A stretch of DNA of 64,000 nucleotides from Loripinus fragilis (GCA_964019695.1 OZ026524.1:29552164-29616163); one strand, 5' to 3'. Counted from the first letter of the stretch, positions 1 through 10,000 are shown. Notes: generated from the letters alone by a model not told the origin. Made by a program: numbers and translations.

Positions 1-694
1 TGATATTGCTGGGAAAGCACAAGTGGGGAGGGACATCTGTTTTGACCTTATGTTATAAGGTGCTGTTACCCCGTATTAATGTCCTTTACCTATATAAAAT
101 GCCATTATTTTATGAAATCAAGCTTATTACCTTAATTATCACGACACTTTTAAAATGGTGGTATTTCTCTGACACGGACCTCCGTTGCCTAACGGAGTAG
201 AGCGCTGACTCAAGTCCCGGTGCCGCACGTTAGAAAGCAAAGTTCTGCTTACACGGAAAGTCAGGTATTTTTCCCCGGGAGCTCCGGTTCTCTCTGCTTA
301 ACGATTGGCTAAAAATAAGTAAAACTAATCAATACTCTTAAAAGGGCCATAAAACAATAATTTATCAAAAGATCTATTCCTGGCGACATCGAGATCAGTT
401 TTCGAAGTGTCAGTTTCATAAAAATATAACAGTTGCTTCCGACATAGGCCTCGAAAGGCCTGAGAGACATTTCGACATTATTCTGTTTTGAAACACAAGG
501 AGCCGATTGCACAGTGCTGGTTTAAAGTTAACCCCAAGATTAGCCATACATTTTGTATGGATTAAACTCGAAGTTAGCTTAAACTTGCTTTGAGCTTCGG
601 CCAAAGACGTTTACTGTTATAACCACGTGATCGTAACGAACGTCAGCCGCATTGTATACCCAAAAGATTAAATATTATACAAGTTCGAACGCAG
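1..694. other. 3' flank of the integrase gene; no coding signal
   Basis: Frames here are short and unlike known proteins. Apart from the SINE-like copy at 171-296, I see nothing specific. No perfect AATAAA lies just downstream of the minus-strand stop at 695, so the polyadenylation site is not placed. Confidence 0.4.
171..296 (+). repeat. tRNA-derived SINE-like copy 1
   Basis: The head reads like a tRNA 5' half (GTTGCCTAACGGAGTAGAGC, then GCTGACTC) followed by a weak B-box-like stretch (CAAGTCCCGGTGCCG). The tail contains TTCTGCTTACACGG and CCCCGGGAGCTCCGG. A second copy at 5062-5195 shares both the AGAGCGCTGACT head and the tail (CTCTGCTTATGG, CCCCGAGAGCCCC). That supports a short retroposon family with a common 3' half. 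It is not a tRNA gene, because the cloverleaf cannot be completed. No target-site duplication was identified. Confidence 0.45.
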
Positions 695-1021
695 TCACAG
701 CATCTGTAAAATATCTTGTTGAAGGTGGGTGTACAACTCGACGGCTTCAGAGAAATTACTCGGTGGTTCCGACTGGTCTCTTTTCATGATAATCACACAC
801 ATTTCATACACATCTTCATCACATGGTATAGAGGATCGAAAGAGGGCTTCCTCACGACACACATTAAAGTCAGCAATGGACACGTTACATAGATGGTCTT
901 CAGCATTCCACAATAATGGTGTATAATACATGAGATCTGGTCGACCAGAGGGTACACTGGTGTTTCCTGATGGTCGAATAATGTGTCTGTTCCAGGTAGC
1001 CGCACTGGCATCTAGTTCCTT
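695..1021 (-). CDS. Integrase-core protein gene, exon 2 (C-terminal, terminal exon)
   Basis: This 3' exon encodes the last 108 residues of the DDE integrase-like protein whose first exon is 6857-7693. On the minus strand a pyrimidine-rich tract ends in TTTTTTCAG, and the exon opens in phase 0 with K-E-L-D and runs to a stop at 695. It contains WNRHIIRPS and SGRPDLMYY, the W-N-x-H-x-I-R-P-S and G-R-P-D motifs I associate with the C-terminal tail of invertebrate and fish integrase-core (rve-type) proteins. Joined to exon 1, which ends in phase 0 at a consensus GTAAGT donor, it gives a 387-residue protein. The phases agree and the motif order is as expected, but no transcript evidence is available here. 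Confidence 0.72.
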   Translation of the reverse strand, partial: KELDASAATWNRHIIRPSGNTSVPSGRPDLMYYTPLLWNAEDHLCNVSIADFNVCREEALFRSSIPCDEDVYEMCVIIMKRDQSEPPSNFSEAVELYTHLQQDILQML

Positions 1022-1154
1022 CTGAAAAAATAAACATGTACATATAAGTGGCCGGTGGCAGTGAACCTTTCTTCCAGGAAGTATGACGCGATTTTCCCTT
1101 TCAGCAGTATTTCAGTCATATCAAGACAATGGGGGAGCAGTAGTGAAAGCTTGT

Positions 1155-1290
1155 GTGCAATGGAACTAGTTTGGAAAAAATCCGCAGGTACAAATCGAAC
1201 CCAGAACCATTAGGTCAGCAAGCCATCGCTATGTCCGCAGAGCTACCGGGCCACAGAGCTACCGGGACTATCCGGGAGCAGAGAGGACAT
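1155..1290 (-). repeat. tRNA-like (SINE head) fragment
   Basis: On the minus strand a tRNA-like order is visible: CCGGTAGCTCTGCGG (A-box-like), then GGTTCTGGGTTCGAT (B-box-like), at tRNA spacing. The CCGGTAGCTCTG segment is duplicated, and the 3' side runs into a 54-bp tandem repeat. This is a candidate SINE head; a mature tRNA fold was not established. Confidence 0.3.
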
Positions 1291-1298
1291 AGTAATTT

Positions 1299-1406
1299 TT
1301 CTTGCACACCAGATAAGGGTATCCGCGTGCTTCCCCTGTACCTACAAATCTGTTCTTGCACACCGGATAAGGATATCCACGTGCTTCCCCTGTACCCACA
1401 AATCTT
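1299..1406. repeat. 54-bp direct tandem duplication
   Basis: Two adjacent copies begin TTCTTGCACACC at 1299 and 1353. Each contains GATAAGG, TATCC, CGTGCTTCCCCTGTACC and ACAAATCT with a few substitutions. The block abuts the foldback element starting at 1404. Confidence 0.85.
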
Positions 1407-2088
1407 ATCTCACCCATGTTATCTCACCCAGGACCGGATAAAAATCATGAGCATTCAATGCATTGGTTGTAATGGAGGTCGCGTTTCTGCGTCGTGAAGT
1501 GACGTTAGCGTTTTAGATGATTACGGCGCCTTCTTTCAAAATCAAATAAAAACCTCTCAAGCACTAAAATTACGCATTTTAAGAAATTCTAAAGTTAAAA
1601 CAAAACGTGGTGTGCAAGAAAAATTATATTCCATGGGTGTGAGGTGTGGATTATAAGTATCTATCATGGGTATGAGGTGTGGATCGAAAAATCCGTCACG
1701 AGGGTCACTGTTCGGTGTCACGAGGCTTGCCAAACAGTGATCCCGAGTGACGGGTTTTTCTATCCATACCTCACACCAATGAAATATACTTTTTCTTGCC
1801 CACCACGTTTTGTTTTAACTTTAGAAATTGTTAAAATGCGTAATTCTAGTGCTTGAGAGGTTTCAGTTTGATTTTGAAAGAAGGCGCCGCTTTCAACGGC
1901 CGCCATTCGGCTTTTTACGTCAACGACTACCGTGCATAAACCGACGCCATTTTGCCGTCTTCGTGATGTCATCATCTAAAAAGCCAACGTTACTTGACAA
2001 CGCAGATACGAGACCTCCAATACAACAAATGCATTGCATGCTCGTGATTTTTATTCGGTCCTGGGTAAGAACACCTGGGTAAGATAAG
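1404..2088. mobile_element. 685-bp foldback (palindromic) MITE
   Basis: The two halves are inverted copies of each other over roughly 270-310 bp. CTTATCTCACCC at 1404 pairs with GGGTAAGATAAG ending at 2088. Internal pairs include ACCCAGGACCGG / CGGTCCTGGGT, GCAATGCATT and ACCACGTTTTGTTTTAAC. At the centre is a second palindrome (1681-1764) with the loop core CGAGGCTTGCC. It has no coding capacity. Long arms with a hairpin centre fit a non-autonomous foldback DNA transposon. No clear target duplication was seen. Confidence 0.75.
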
Positions 2089-2104
2089 TTTTTTTATCCC
2101 CTGA

Positions 2105-3303
2105 GTAAGATTATAACAATCCATCATGAGTGTCCATGTAGGATAGGGAAATCTCACCCGAGGGGTCGGAATTTCAACCAGGGACGAGGCTTGCCGAGTC
2201 CCTGGTTGAATTCCGACCCCGAGGGTGAGATTTTCCTATCCTAAATGGACTGGCTCATGATGGATTATTTTTCTCCCACTGTTAGCGGATTTTAAACCTC
2301 AAGTCGGATAAGGCTTCAAAACAGGAAAAATTTAACTTTTTAACCAGTGATCTGAAGTAAATTTTGAGCAGCCCAGTATGTTTATCGGGTCCAAGAACAT
2401 AAAGACTGGGTGTAAACACAGTTTGCACCTAAAAATAGACGGAAAACACGTATGTGGACTATTTTATCTTCCAGAGGGCGTAAACAAAATGCAACTTAGC
2501 CTCTCATGTCACGCGCGTCAAGTCTGCTTGCGACGTTTGATAACCGGTTTTAGTGACGTCATTAAATTGAGTGACGTCACAAACCTATGAGCAGTTATCA
2601 AACGTCATCCGACATGCTTGTGTGTCCATTTTGTTCATCGAACATTAAAATATGAGTCAAAAATTAAAAAAGTCTGGTTGCTAATATAAGAAAGATGTTG
2701 CCAGGTGTAAGATTATAACAATCCATCATGAGTGTCCATGTAGGATAGGGAAATCTCACCCGAGGGGTCGGAATTTCAACCAGGGACGAGGCTTGCCGAG
2801 TTCCTGGTTGAAATTCCGACCCCGAGGGTGGGATTTACCTATCCTACATGGACTGGCTCATGATGGATTATTTTTCTCCCACTGTTAGCGGATTTTTAAC
2901 CTAAAGTCGGATTACGCTCCAGAAAAGGAAAATTTGCACTTTTAAACCAATGATCTGAAGTAAATTTTGAGCAGCCCAGTGTGTTTATTGGGTCCTAAAA
3001 TGGGTGTAAACACAGTTTGCACCTCAATATTAGACGGAAAACACGATATGTGGACTACTTTATCTTCCAGAGGGCGAAAACAAAATGCAAGTTAGTCTCT
3101 CACGTCACGCGCGTAAAGTTTGCTAGCGACGTTTGATAACCGGTTTTAATGACGTCATTAGAATTGAGTGGCGTCACAAACCCATGATCCGCTATCAAAC
3201 GTCATCCGACATGATTGCGTGTCCATTTTGTTCATTTAAAATTAAAATATAAGTCAAAAAATGAAAAAGTATGGTTGCTAATATAAGAAAGATGTTGCCA
3301 GGT
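2105..3303. repeat. Tandem duplication of a ~600-bp unit
   Basis: Copy 1 spans 2105-2706 (602 bp) and copy 2 spans 2707-3303 (597 bp). Both start GTAAGATTATAACAATCC and end GATGTTGCCAGGT. Each unit opens with a long hairpin (2119-2265 and 2721-2868; arms about 67 bp; loop core CGAGGCTTGCCGAG). Each later carries CGACGTTTGATAAC and its inverted partner GTTATCAAACGTC. Copy 1 has two TGACGTCA octamers (2554-2561, 2572-2579); the second is mutated in copy 2. The copies differ by scattered substitutions, so the duplication is not recent. Confidence 0.85.
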
Positions 3304-3474
3304 ATAAGATCCTCTATTTCTTATATGAGCTGAGAGCCTATCTTATATGGGCAAAGGTGGGAGAAAGAAGTTTCTCATATGGGCTGAGCGCCTATCTTAT
3401 ATATGCACAGATGGGAGAAAAGATTTTCTATCCCAGGTGAAAAGAATGGTATTCTCTATCCGGTGTGCAAGAAA

Positions 3475-3560
3475 GGAAAATCCGTCACTCGGGTTCACTG
3501 TTGGGCATCACTCGGCAAGCCTCGTGATGCCCAACAGTGACCCTCATGACAGACTTTTCT
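3475..3560. repeat. Hairpin with shared GGCTTGCC core
   Basis: An imperfect inverted repeat: GGAAAATCCGTCA, CACTGTTGGGCATCAC, the core CTCGGCAAGCCTCG, then GTGATGCCCAACAGTG and AGACTTTTC. It is the same architecture as the centres at 1681-1764 and 56480-56573. Just upstream (about 3310-3440) is a diverged tandem pair containing GCTGAG-GCCTATCTTATAT. Confidence 0.7.
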
Positions 3561-3894
3561 AGGCAAACCTCACACGCATGAAAGATACTTATATTGTTGG
3601 GTATTTAAAACAAACTATTTTTTCTTTGAAAAATGCAAGAAAATCGAAGAAAAAAGAGAGAAAAAAAACATGAAACAAAAACACTTAAAAAGTTTAAAGG
3701 AGCAGCTAATATTTTCCCATGTACATTAGTATAATGAATACCCAGTTCAACGGTACACAAAGTCGACTGCCTGTTGTCGAGAATTTCCCATTCATTCGCA
3801 GCATTTTCAAGAAGGATCGAAGTTTAAAACAATAAGGACTTCAATACATGTGATGTCCTGCTCATTTCCATAGAACAAATTGAGGTAAGAGGCC

Positions 3895-4020
3895 CTCCCG
3901 GGGGTTTCGGAGAGCTGGGGAGAAAGGCCATTAATTTTTAGGGAGCTGGGGAGAACTTGCAAGTATTTTCATGGAGCTGGGGAGCAAGCTCTTAAATTTG
4001 GGGAGCCGAGGAGCGCTGTC
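3895..4020. repeat. GGAGCTGGGGAG short-motif cluster
   Basis: The motif G-GAGCTGGGGAG occurs three times, plus a diverged GGAGCCGAGGAG, at intervals of about 35-40 bp. It has no coding meaning and looks like a degenerate minisatellite. Confidence 0.6.
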
Positions 4021-4253
4021 TGTGATTTTCTAACTTGTGTTGATTTTCTAACTTGTGTTGGTGTTGGGGTTGCGCCACAAACGACACAAACTTTCTATTT
4101 GACATGCACACCAGACTATGCAAAACTTGACTAAGACAGGACCACAAATATCTGTTTAAAGATATTCTTTATTAACTGGTTGGCAGGAACGGCATGTGCG
4201 ACACATGTGCCTACTAAGAAAGATAGAGGTTCTGTTAATATTGACTGCTTGCA

Positions 4254-4495
4254 AGGGCGTAGCTACCTATACGCAAATACGCAGGTGCGTATTGAAATTT
4301 TGTCAAATTGACAAAATTTCAACACACACCTGCGTATTTTCATGCTGAAATGTTGTTAATTGGGCATGATTTTAATGCTAACTGCCAACAGACAGAAAAT
4401 TTGATATATCTTAGCGGACTAGCCCTCTATCATTGCCCTCAATGAGTATAAAGCATAATTGTGCGTACAGTGTGATTGACCCTAGCTACGCCCCT
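4254..4495. mobile_element. 242-bp MITE with GGGCGTAGCTA termini
   Basis: The left end AAGGGCGTAGCTACC and right end TAGCTACGCCCCT are inverted. The interior has a strong palindrome (ACGCAGGTGCGTATTGAAAT ... TTTCAACACACACCTGCGT). Flanks TGCTTGCA and GGCTTGTA are compatible with an imperfect 8-bp target duplication. A relative with GGCGTAGC ends lies at 61392-61659. Confidence 0.65.
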
Positions 4496-4865
4496 GGCTT
4501 GTAGGATATTTTGCTATATCAAGTTATAGATCATTGCATGCAGATATTATACATCAACAGAGTTGCCCTTTTCTCACACAGTTTGTACTTCCCTCCTCTA
4601 AGAATCCGATACATGTACTTGGTAAGACTGATTTCGAATTAGGATTTGACATTTGTGTTTGTAAATCTTTAGTTGCAGTCAGGTCTGTGCTGTCATTGGC
4701 AAAAAGTCCCACTGAAAGTCAGTAGGGGCTTCAAGTTCACAAAGCAAGCAAATCTCTGGACCAAGTTGCACAAGCAAAGATCTGGACCAAGTTGCACAAG
4801 CAAAGGACGCAAAGTTCTGGACCAAGTTACTGGCTCTACCAGTGGGGTAGCTCATAAGGTTAAAC

Positions 4866-5030
4866 GCTGGCCTGCTGGTCTAGCGGTCTCAAGTTCGAGC
4901 CCCGCTGAAGGCGGGAATCTTTTCATTGCATACGGCCTTTCATTATCATCCACCCATTGTCCTGATATGGATGAAAAACTGTTAAAAGGACGTAAAATCG
5001 CAAGTCATCCATCCATCCATCCTTGCCTGT
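4866..5030 (+). repeat. tRNA-like SINE with (CATC)n tail
   Basis: The head contains CTGGTCTAGCGGT (A-box-like) and AAGTTCGAGCCCCGCT, a near-canonical pol III B box (GTTCGAGCC). A body of about 100 bp follows, ending in CATCCATCCATCCAT at 5008-5024. The head plus simple-repeat 3' tail is typical of a SINE. It differs from the 171 and 5062 copies, so two SINE-like families are present. Confidence 0.5.
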
Positions 5031-5061
5031 TTTAATTCAAGCCACCATTTTCTGCACATAC

Positions 5062-5195
5062 GGGGGCTTCTGTGACTTAATGGATAAGAGCGCTGACTTT
5101 CAATGATTAGGTCTCTCACTGCTGTATGATCAAGCTTAGCTCTGCTTATGGAAATTTGGATGGCTTTCCCCGAGAGCCCCAGCTTTAGTCCTTCT
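5062..5195 (+). repeat. tRNA-derived SINE-like copy 2
   Basis: This shares GATAAGAGCGCTGACT in the head, and CTCTGCTTATGGAAA and CCCCGAGAGCCCC in the tail, with the copy at 171-296. The B-box region is degraded. Confidence 0.45.
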
Positions 5196-5479
5196 CATGA
5201 CGTCATAGAAAAAGAAGTATTTGTTGCACACTTAAAAGAAAATCATTTCGTGATTCAGAAAAACCTGAACTTCTGAAGTAGACCCCTTCAGTGAAACATG
5301 GCTGTTTATTCTTGTAACGTAAAATTTTGGAATCTTATTTGACCGTGGTTGTAAAGAACACTAAGTAGGCCACTCGCTGATGGGTTCAGTTTTCAAATGA
5401 TAAAGCAATAAAGACTGTACATGCTACCTCCTGGCGAAGTAATAGAAAAATGCAAAGTTCTACATATTATTCTAAAATC

Positions 5480-5640
5480 CAGGCCCAGAGGTTATAAAAC
5501 TTGAGTACATTATCACACTGAAAATAAAGCACACTGATTGGCTGCTTCCGAGCTCATGCTCGGAAGCAGCCAATCAGTGTGCTTTATTTTGAGTTTGAGA
5601 TTATTCTCAAGTTTTAGAACCTCGGACCCTTGCTTAACAC
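5480..5640. repeat. Palindrome with a perfect 32-bp stem at its core
   Basis: The arms 5521-5552 and 5559-5590 are perfectly complementary over 32 bp, with a 6-nt CTCATG loop; the core includes GATTGGCTGCTTCCGAG. Weaker outer arms extend the symmetry (GAGGTTATAAAACTTGAG with CTCAAGTTTTAGAACCTC). A perfect stem in otherwise diverged DNA suggests a young or gene-converted hairpin MITE. Confidence 0.9.
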
Positions 5641-6856
5641 TGTGAGTTTATTTTCAGTGTCTAAACGTTCCTTGATAGAAGGAAATATAACCAATATCTC
5701 TGTAAAACTAAATCTGTAAAATATTTTGTCAGTACAGATATATTGAAGAAAAACTGTCATAAAACAAAGTTTTTCACCTGTCACGCACAGTTTCCCGCAA
5801 TACTTTCGTCTACGTAAATTTGCCTACATACCTTACAAAGGAAGGAAACTTTCATGACTTCCCCGCATGCTTAGCCTTTCCTGATGGAAAAGCCTTTGCT
5901 TCAATGTGGACAATTCTTTCTTTTGGGCACTGGCTCCGTTTAGATGGGCAATAGAAATAGGGATGGCTGAGTTGCTCACGCCGAAGGTGTACCATTTCAC
6001 CTTAACTTTGATAAACTTTAACACACATACAAAAAAATCAAGTAAGCCATATATACACTGACGTGGTCAGAAAATAGCCAATACCATGCTAGTCAATATA
6101 ACGCTGGGCAAAGGCATGCAAGGGATTCGAATAAGAACTCCATTCCAGCCAATGGCCACACTGTCGCTGTCGGGTCTTTTCCCGTTATTTTTTTGCGGGC
6201 GTATGCTTGTAGAACATTGTTGGAAATTACGATATGGTAGTGTTATGTTTACTGGCCGCACTCGATAATACCTTTATAGTATTGAAGGGCAGTATGACCA
6301 AAACAGCGCGAGTTGTATTCTGTTCTACGCTTCTTGATACTATCAGCAATTTTTTACGGGCGCACGTAAAAATAACGGGAATTGGACTGGCAGCTGGTTG
6401 CCAATTATTCTACCAAAAAACCTACGGAAATTTTTTACATAGCATGCTAGGCAAACCTATGCACGGACCATGGAATTGCCATAGCCGTCTAGCACTTGCA
6501 CAGCTTGTACAGTCGTCTGACACTGGCTCAGCTTGTATGGGCGCTTTGACTTGCTGCACTCATTGATCACCGCAAAGGGACTGTGTTACTTCACCCTATA
6601 GGCAGGTCGGATAAATACTTAGAAAATGATTGTCCGCGCGTCTGGACAAGGAATCTATAACCTACAGATTCGAAGACAAATTACCAAACAAAGCTCGCCT
6701 GGCTTACTTTGACGAACATCGAAACCGACCCAACACAGCCAGTTTGTGGTGGCATAAAAAGACATCCGAGTCATACTAAATAGCATACTTCTTTACCCCT
6801 GAATACAGGAGAGATAAGATGTGCAATATTAATATATGTATACCCACAATACTTAC

Positions 6857-7693
6857 TTGTATCAAAGCTGTAAAGCAGAACAAGACGAGATTTTTATCTA
6901 AGAAACTGCCATTATAAAGCCCCTCTTCCTGGAGTGTCCTGAACAACTGAATCCAAAAATGAAGGCACTGTCTACGTAACGTTGCCCACCAAGATTCTAT
7001 ACGCTGGTTTGCCGTGCTAGAACCGTCAATATATGCTCTCGCTGCTAATTCACCGTTATCACTTCGTCTTAAGAAATTCTGAAAGTCACGGACAAGACCA
7101 TTTTCGGTACCAAAATCCCCTCTCACAATACGGGCGCAGCCACCATATTCCTTCACTGCTTCTAGGTAATAACCACCGATTATATTAGGATTATTGTTTG
7201 TTTTATAGATATTTAGCCATAAGACTTTTCTCGAAAACCCGTCAATGCACCCGCTTATGCAGAGTCCGAAAGGCTTTAGTTTGTCATACCCATCGATATG
7301 CCATATATAATTTGGACCGGGAACATTATAAGTGCGTCTTTCTAGACGTCTTGAAAGTCTCGTCTCCACCCCTATGGGGTCCAGTTCTCTAAGAATAATT
7401 CTAACATCTTCTTTTCTTACTGACAATCCATTCTCATAGCATTTTGAACACATCATGCGATAACCATGTAGCCGACCAGACCCTTCTAATTGAGCTTCTA
7501 TAAATTGAATGACATCAGTTAAGTCATCATATCGCCTGCGAGCAAGATTTAAACCCAATAAAACTCTCTTTAATTGCCGTTCACTCAGAGTTATATCATG
7601 TTTATCAGTCAAAATAGTGATAATATCTTTATATTTCATCCCTAAATGAAAATACAACTCTACAAGGCTATTACGCTCTTCCACAGCGGCCAT
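6857..7693 (-). CDS. Integrase-core (DDE) protein gene, exon 1
   Basis: Exon 1 encodes residues 1-279 of a 387-residue protein. The start is the ATG at 7693 with a good Kozak context (A at -3, G at +4); an in-frame GTG at 7702 is not a plausible eukaryotic start. Residues 10-50 look like a helix-turn-helix (LYFHLGMKYKDII; LSERQLKRVL), followed by a GYR segment near residue 78. The rve-type catalytic core shows an intact triad: D134 in WHIDGYDKLKPFG, D193 in RGDFGTENG and E233 in NQRIESWW. The exon ends at a consensus GTAAGT donor after 279 complete codons, and the C-terminal exon is 1021-695. The family is known from the transposase/retroviral-integrase fold and is often multicopy in invertebrates. 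Whether this copy is domesticated or part of a mobile element is open: no TIRs were found around it. Confidence 0.82.
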
Positions 7694-7730
7694 AGTCGAC
7701 ACTTCGGAACAGCCAATCGATACACAGGAC

Positions 7731-8050
7731 TAACTCGTGGGAACGACTTAATAACTCGTTGCCACGAGTTAATAAGACCAATCAGAGGTCCGCATTAACT
7801 CGAGGCCACGACTTAGTAAGTCGTGGGAACGACATAATAACTCGTTACCACGACTTAGTAAGTCGTGGGAACGACATACTAAGTCGTGGCCACGACTTAG
7901 TAAGTCGTGGGAACGACATAATAACTCGTTACCACGACTTATTAAGTCGTGGTAACGACATAATAAGTCGTGGGAACGACATAATAACTCGTTACCACGA
8001 CTTACTAAGTCGTGGGAACGACTTAATAAGTCGTGGCCACGAGTTAATAA
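7731..8050. repeat. Tandem array of a 21-bp self-complementary unit
   Basis: The unit is CCACGACTTA-N-TAAGTCGTGG, an odd palindrome with 10-bp arms. It alternates with a diverged form (GAACGACATAATAACTCGTTA-like), giving a 42-bp higher-order period. Twelve units run from 7806 to 8050; further partial units at 7731-7774 are split off by a short unique piece. Because 21 is divisible by three, both strands keep long open frames that are not genes. The array begins 38 bp upstream of the integrase ATG, so it overlaps that gene's promoter region. Any regulatory role is inference. Confidence 0.9.
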
Positions 8051-8940
8051 AAATATTGCACATGTCCCTTCCGGGGTTCCGTATACAACAGCCCCAGGGT
8101 TTATTTTCACAACTAACCATCGCATGTCACCGCGTCTTTCCGGTAAACAGCCGAAGTCTATCGACTGTCACCAGCTTGAGACGGGTGAAGTGTACGAATA
8201 TTCTATAATACCTGCTAGAAAATTTCATTGTTGGACATGGCGAAACTATGGCGGGAAACTCAGTCGGCATTTTCCATCTTTCAAGATTATTTTCCATCTT
8301 CCACCTTTAAAACTTATAGCTCATTCAGATATTGTAAAGCGTGAGAAACACCCATGGATGTTGCATAAACAAGGGTTTTCAAATTTAATACCAGGCAGTG
8401 CGCACGTCAACATCCAGACTACCTGCTTGTGTCATCTTTGATAACTTATGCAAACAGTTTGTGCCTCTGGATCAAACTTTTTGCCACAATGTGTTGAAGG
8501 CACCTCGAAAGTACTTATAATCAGGTGTTCCCAAGGACTTTAATGTTGGGGGGGGGGAGATATTGAAAGAAATCAATAGCCAGGATCATCAGACATCGAT
8601 GGCCAGGATCAGTGCGAGCATATGCTTAATCTGGTCACGGTCATTGCGATCTTCTGATTGCATAGGGAAACAATATTCGATAGCAATTGTTCATGATATC
8701 AACAATACGTCTACGAAAATCACAAAAATACAAAAGAATGAGTTTTTGGACAGACCGCGCAAGTGCACATTCTGCTCGAGAACCTTGCATATGGCCAATG
8801 ATGCCGCCGAAAGTAATTTATAAACCTAATTAAAGTCTCCTCTCCTGAATAAAGGTTGTCACACCTCTTAATCCGGCACGCCGCGTCAAGCGCCATTATT
8901 GCCTCCCGGTGAAGTACACTGAATCCTGTCGAATTGTGCA
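8051..8940. other. Unassigned sequence upstream of the pogo-like MITE
   Basis: Short unconvincing frames and a G-run at 8549-8557. I see no recognisable gene or repeat boundary. Confidence 0.3.
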
Positions 8941-9264
8941 CAGTAAAACCTCGAAAAATTGAACTCCGATTTTTCGAAATACTCCCTAATTCGAAATAAA
9001 TTTCGAACACATTGGAATCAGAGAATATATAGGGCCCCTTTATGAATTATTTAAAATATTATGTATTGTGTGCGTGAAAGAAACGTCTCCCCGAGACGTT
9101 TCACTTATGCACACACTATATTTGCTTGATAGGGAAAAACACTGATAATAATCATTTTTGAAAGTACATTTTTATATTTTTCTCCCTATAGGCTAATTCG
9201 AACTCTCGATATTTCAAAATAAAATCTCTAGTCCCTATGACTTCGAATTTCCGAGATTCGACTG
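8941..9264. mobile_element. pogo/Tigger-like MITE (324 bp)
   Basis: The left end CAGTAAAACCTCGAAAAATT and the right end (reverse complement CAGTCGAATCTCGGAAATTC) are inverted. Both carry the CAGT..AACCTCG..TCGAA pattern known from pogo/Tigger termini. The right side is followed by TATA; the left TA is mutated to CA. A palindrome at about 9058-9118 (GAAACGTCTC...GAGACGTTTC) forms the centre. No transposase remains. Confidence 0.65.
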
Positions 9265-9360
9265 TATATAAAAAATGTCTAAAATTATCCAAGACTGGTA
9301 TCACCCATTCGATTTCCCCATATGTATGCTTTAGTCGAATTTTCTGTCGAGTGTATTTGC

Positions 9361-9465
9361 GAGGGTCTGGATGGGGTATAATGATTAGTGAATAATGGCC
9401 CTTTTTTATAATGAATAAGGAATAATGAGCCAAAAAAATAATGAATAGTGAATATTGAGGGTTAA
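9361..9465 (-). mobile_element. Solo terminal fragment of the GAGGGTCTGGATGGGG element family
   Basis: It begins GAGGGTCTGGATGGGGTATA and continues with AATGATTAGTGAATAATGGC and further AATGAATAGTGAATA-type subterminal repeats. This matches, inverted, the right end of the 3.07-kb element at 13588-16656. Only one end is present. Confidence 0.7.
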
Positions 9466-10000
9466 ACAAGTGCGATAAATCATCGGAACAATATCACTCC
9501 TTCGATTTTCACATGTTATGTATGATGCTCTAGCCAAAACATGATCTTTTTTATCCGAGGAGCGGTCCAAAACTCTCTCGAGTCTGTGCATTTGCTGAGG
9601 CTCGATCATGAATGCTTTAGCTTAACCAAGACCCATATCACCCATTCGATTTCCGCATATGTAAGCTTTATCTACAGAATAGCGGTCGAAAGCTCTGGTT
9701 TTCTCGCATCGAATTCTCAACATCGAGACTGTCCCGGGTATCATGTAGAACGCTCATGCATGTTTGAGTTAACATACCCGAGTATTCGACTGAACCTTTC
9801 TTTCACAAAAATGGACAGCGTCAACATCATAAAGTGCCAATATCCATCACAACATGCATTATCTGCATACGTTTTTAATGGGCACTAATGTGTATAACCA
9901 TTGATTCGCATGTATAATGAAACTAGCCAGCCGACCTGAACCATATTTCGATCGGGGGCCGAGTCTGTAGGGGTCGAATTTGGTCCCCGAATATATGGAG
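9466..10000. other. Unassigned sequence between two repeats
   Basis: The 115-codon frame at 9541-9888 matches no family I know and lacks splice context. TCCGA/TCGAA-rich text around it is repeat-like. No gene is called. Confidence 0.3.

Larger units (their letters stand above)
1022..6856 (-). other. Intron of the integrase gene (5.8 kb, repeat-filled)
   Basis: The donor is GTAAGT (minus strand, 6856-6851) and the acceptor is CAG (1024-1022), both in phase 0. The intron holds a tRNA-like repeat, a 54-bp tandem duplication, a 685-bp foldback, a 600-bp tandem duplication, a GCGTAGC-ended MITE, two SINE-like copies and a perfect 32-bp-arm palindrome. No other gene is visible inside it. Open frames such as 1153-1497 and 6234-6566 are chance or repeat-derived. 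Confidence 0.65.

Noticed and set aside
171..260. Functional tRNA gene
   Set aside because: Only A- and B-box-like pieces are present. No closed acceptor stem could be drawn, and a related copy at 5062 shares a SINE tail.
1153..1497. 114-codon plus frame
   Set aside because: It crosses a tRNA-like fragment, a 54-bp tandem duplication and a foldback arm; no protein signature.
7694..7702. GTG start three codons upstream for the integrase
   Set aside because: Non-ATG start is unlikely in a eukaryote; ATG 7693 has a good Kozak context.
7731..8050. CRISPR-like array
   Set aside because: Units are contiguous with no unique spacers, the genome is eukaryotic, and no cas genes are present.
7759..8208. 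149- and 118-codon frames on both strands over the 21-bp array
   Set aside because: The 21-bp unit is seven codons, so any stop-free register stays open. The reading is a pure repeat (SRGHDLVSRGND-like) with no unique sequence.
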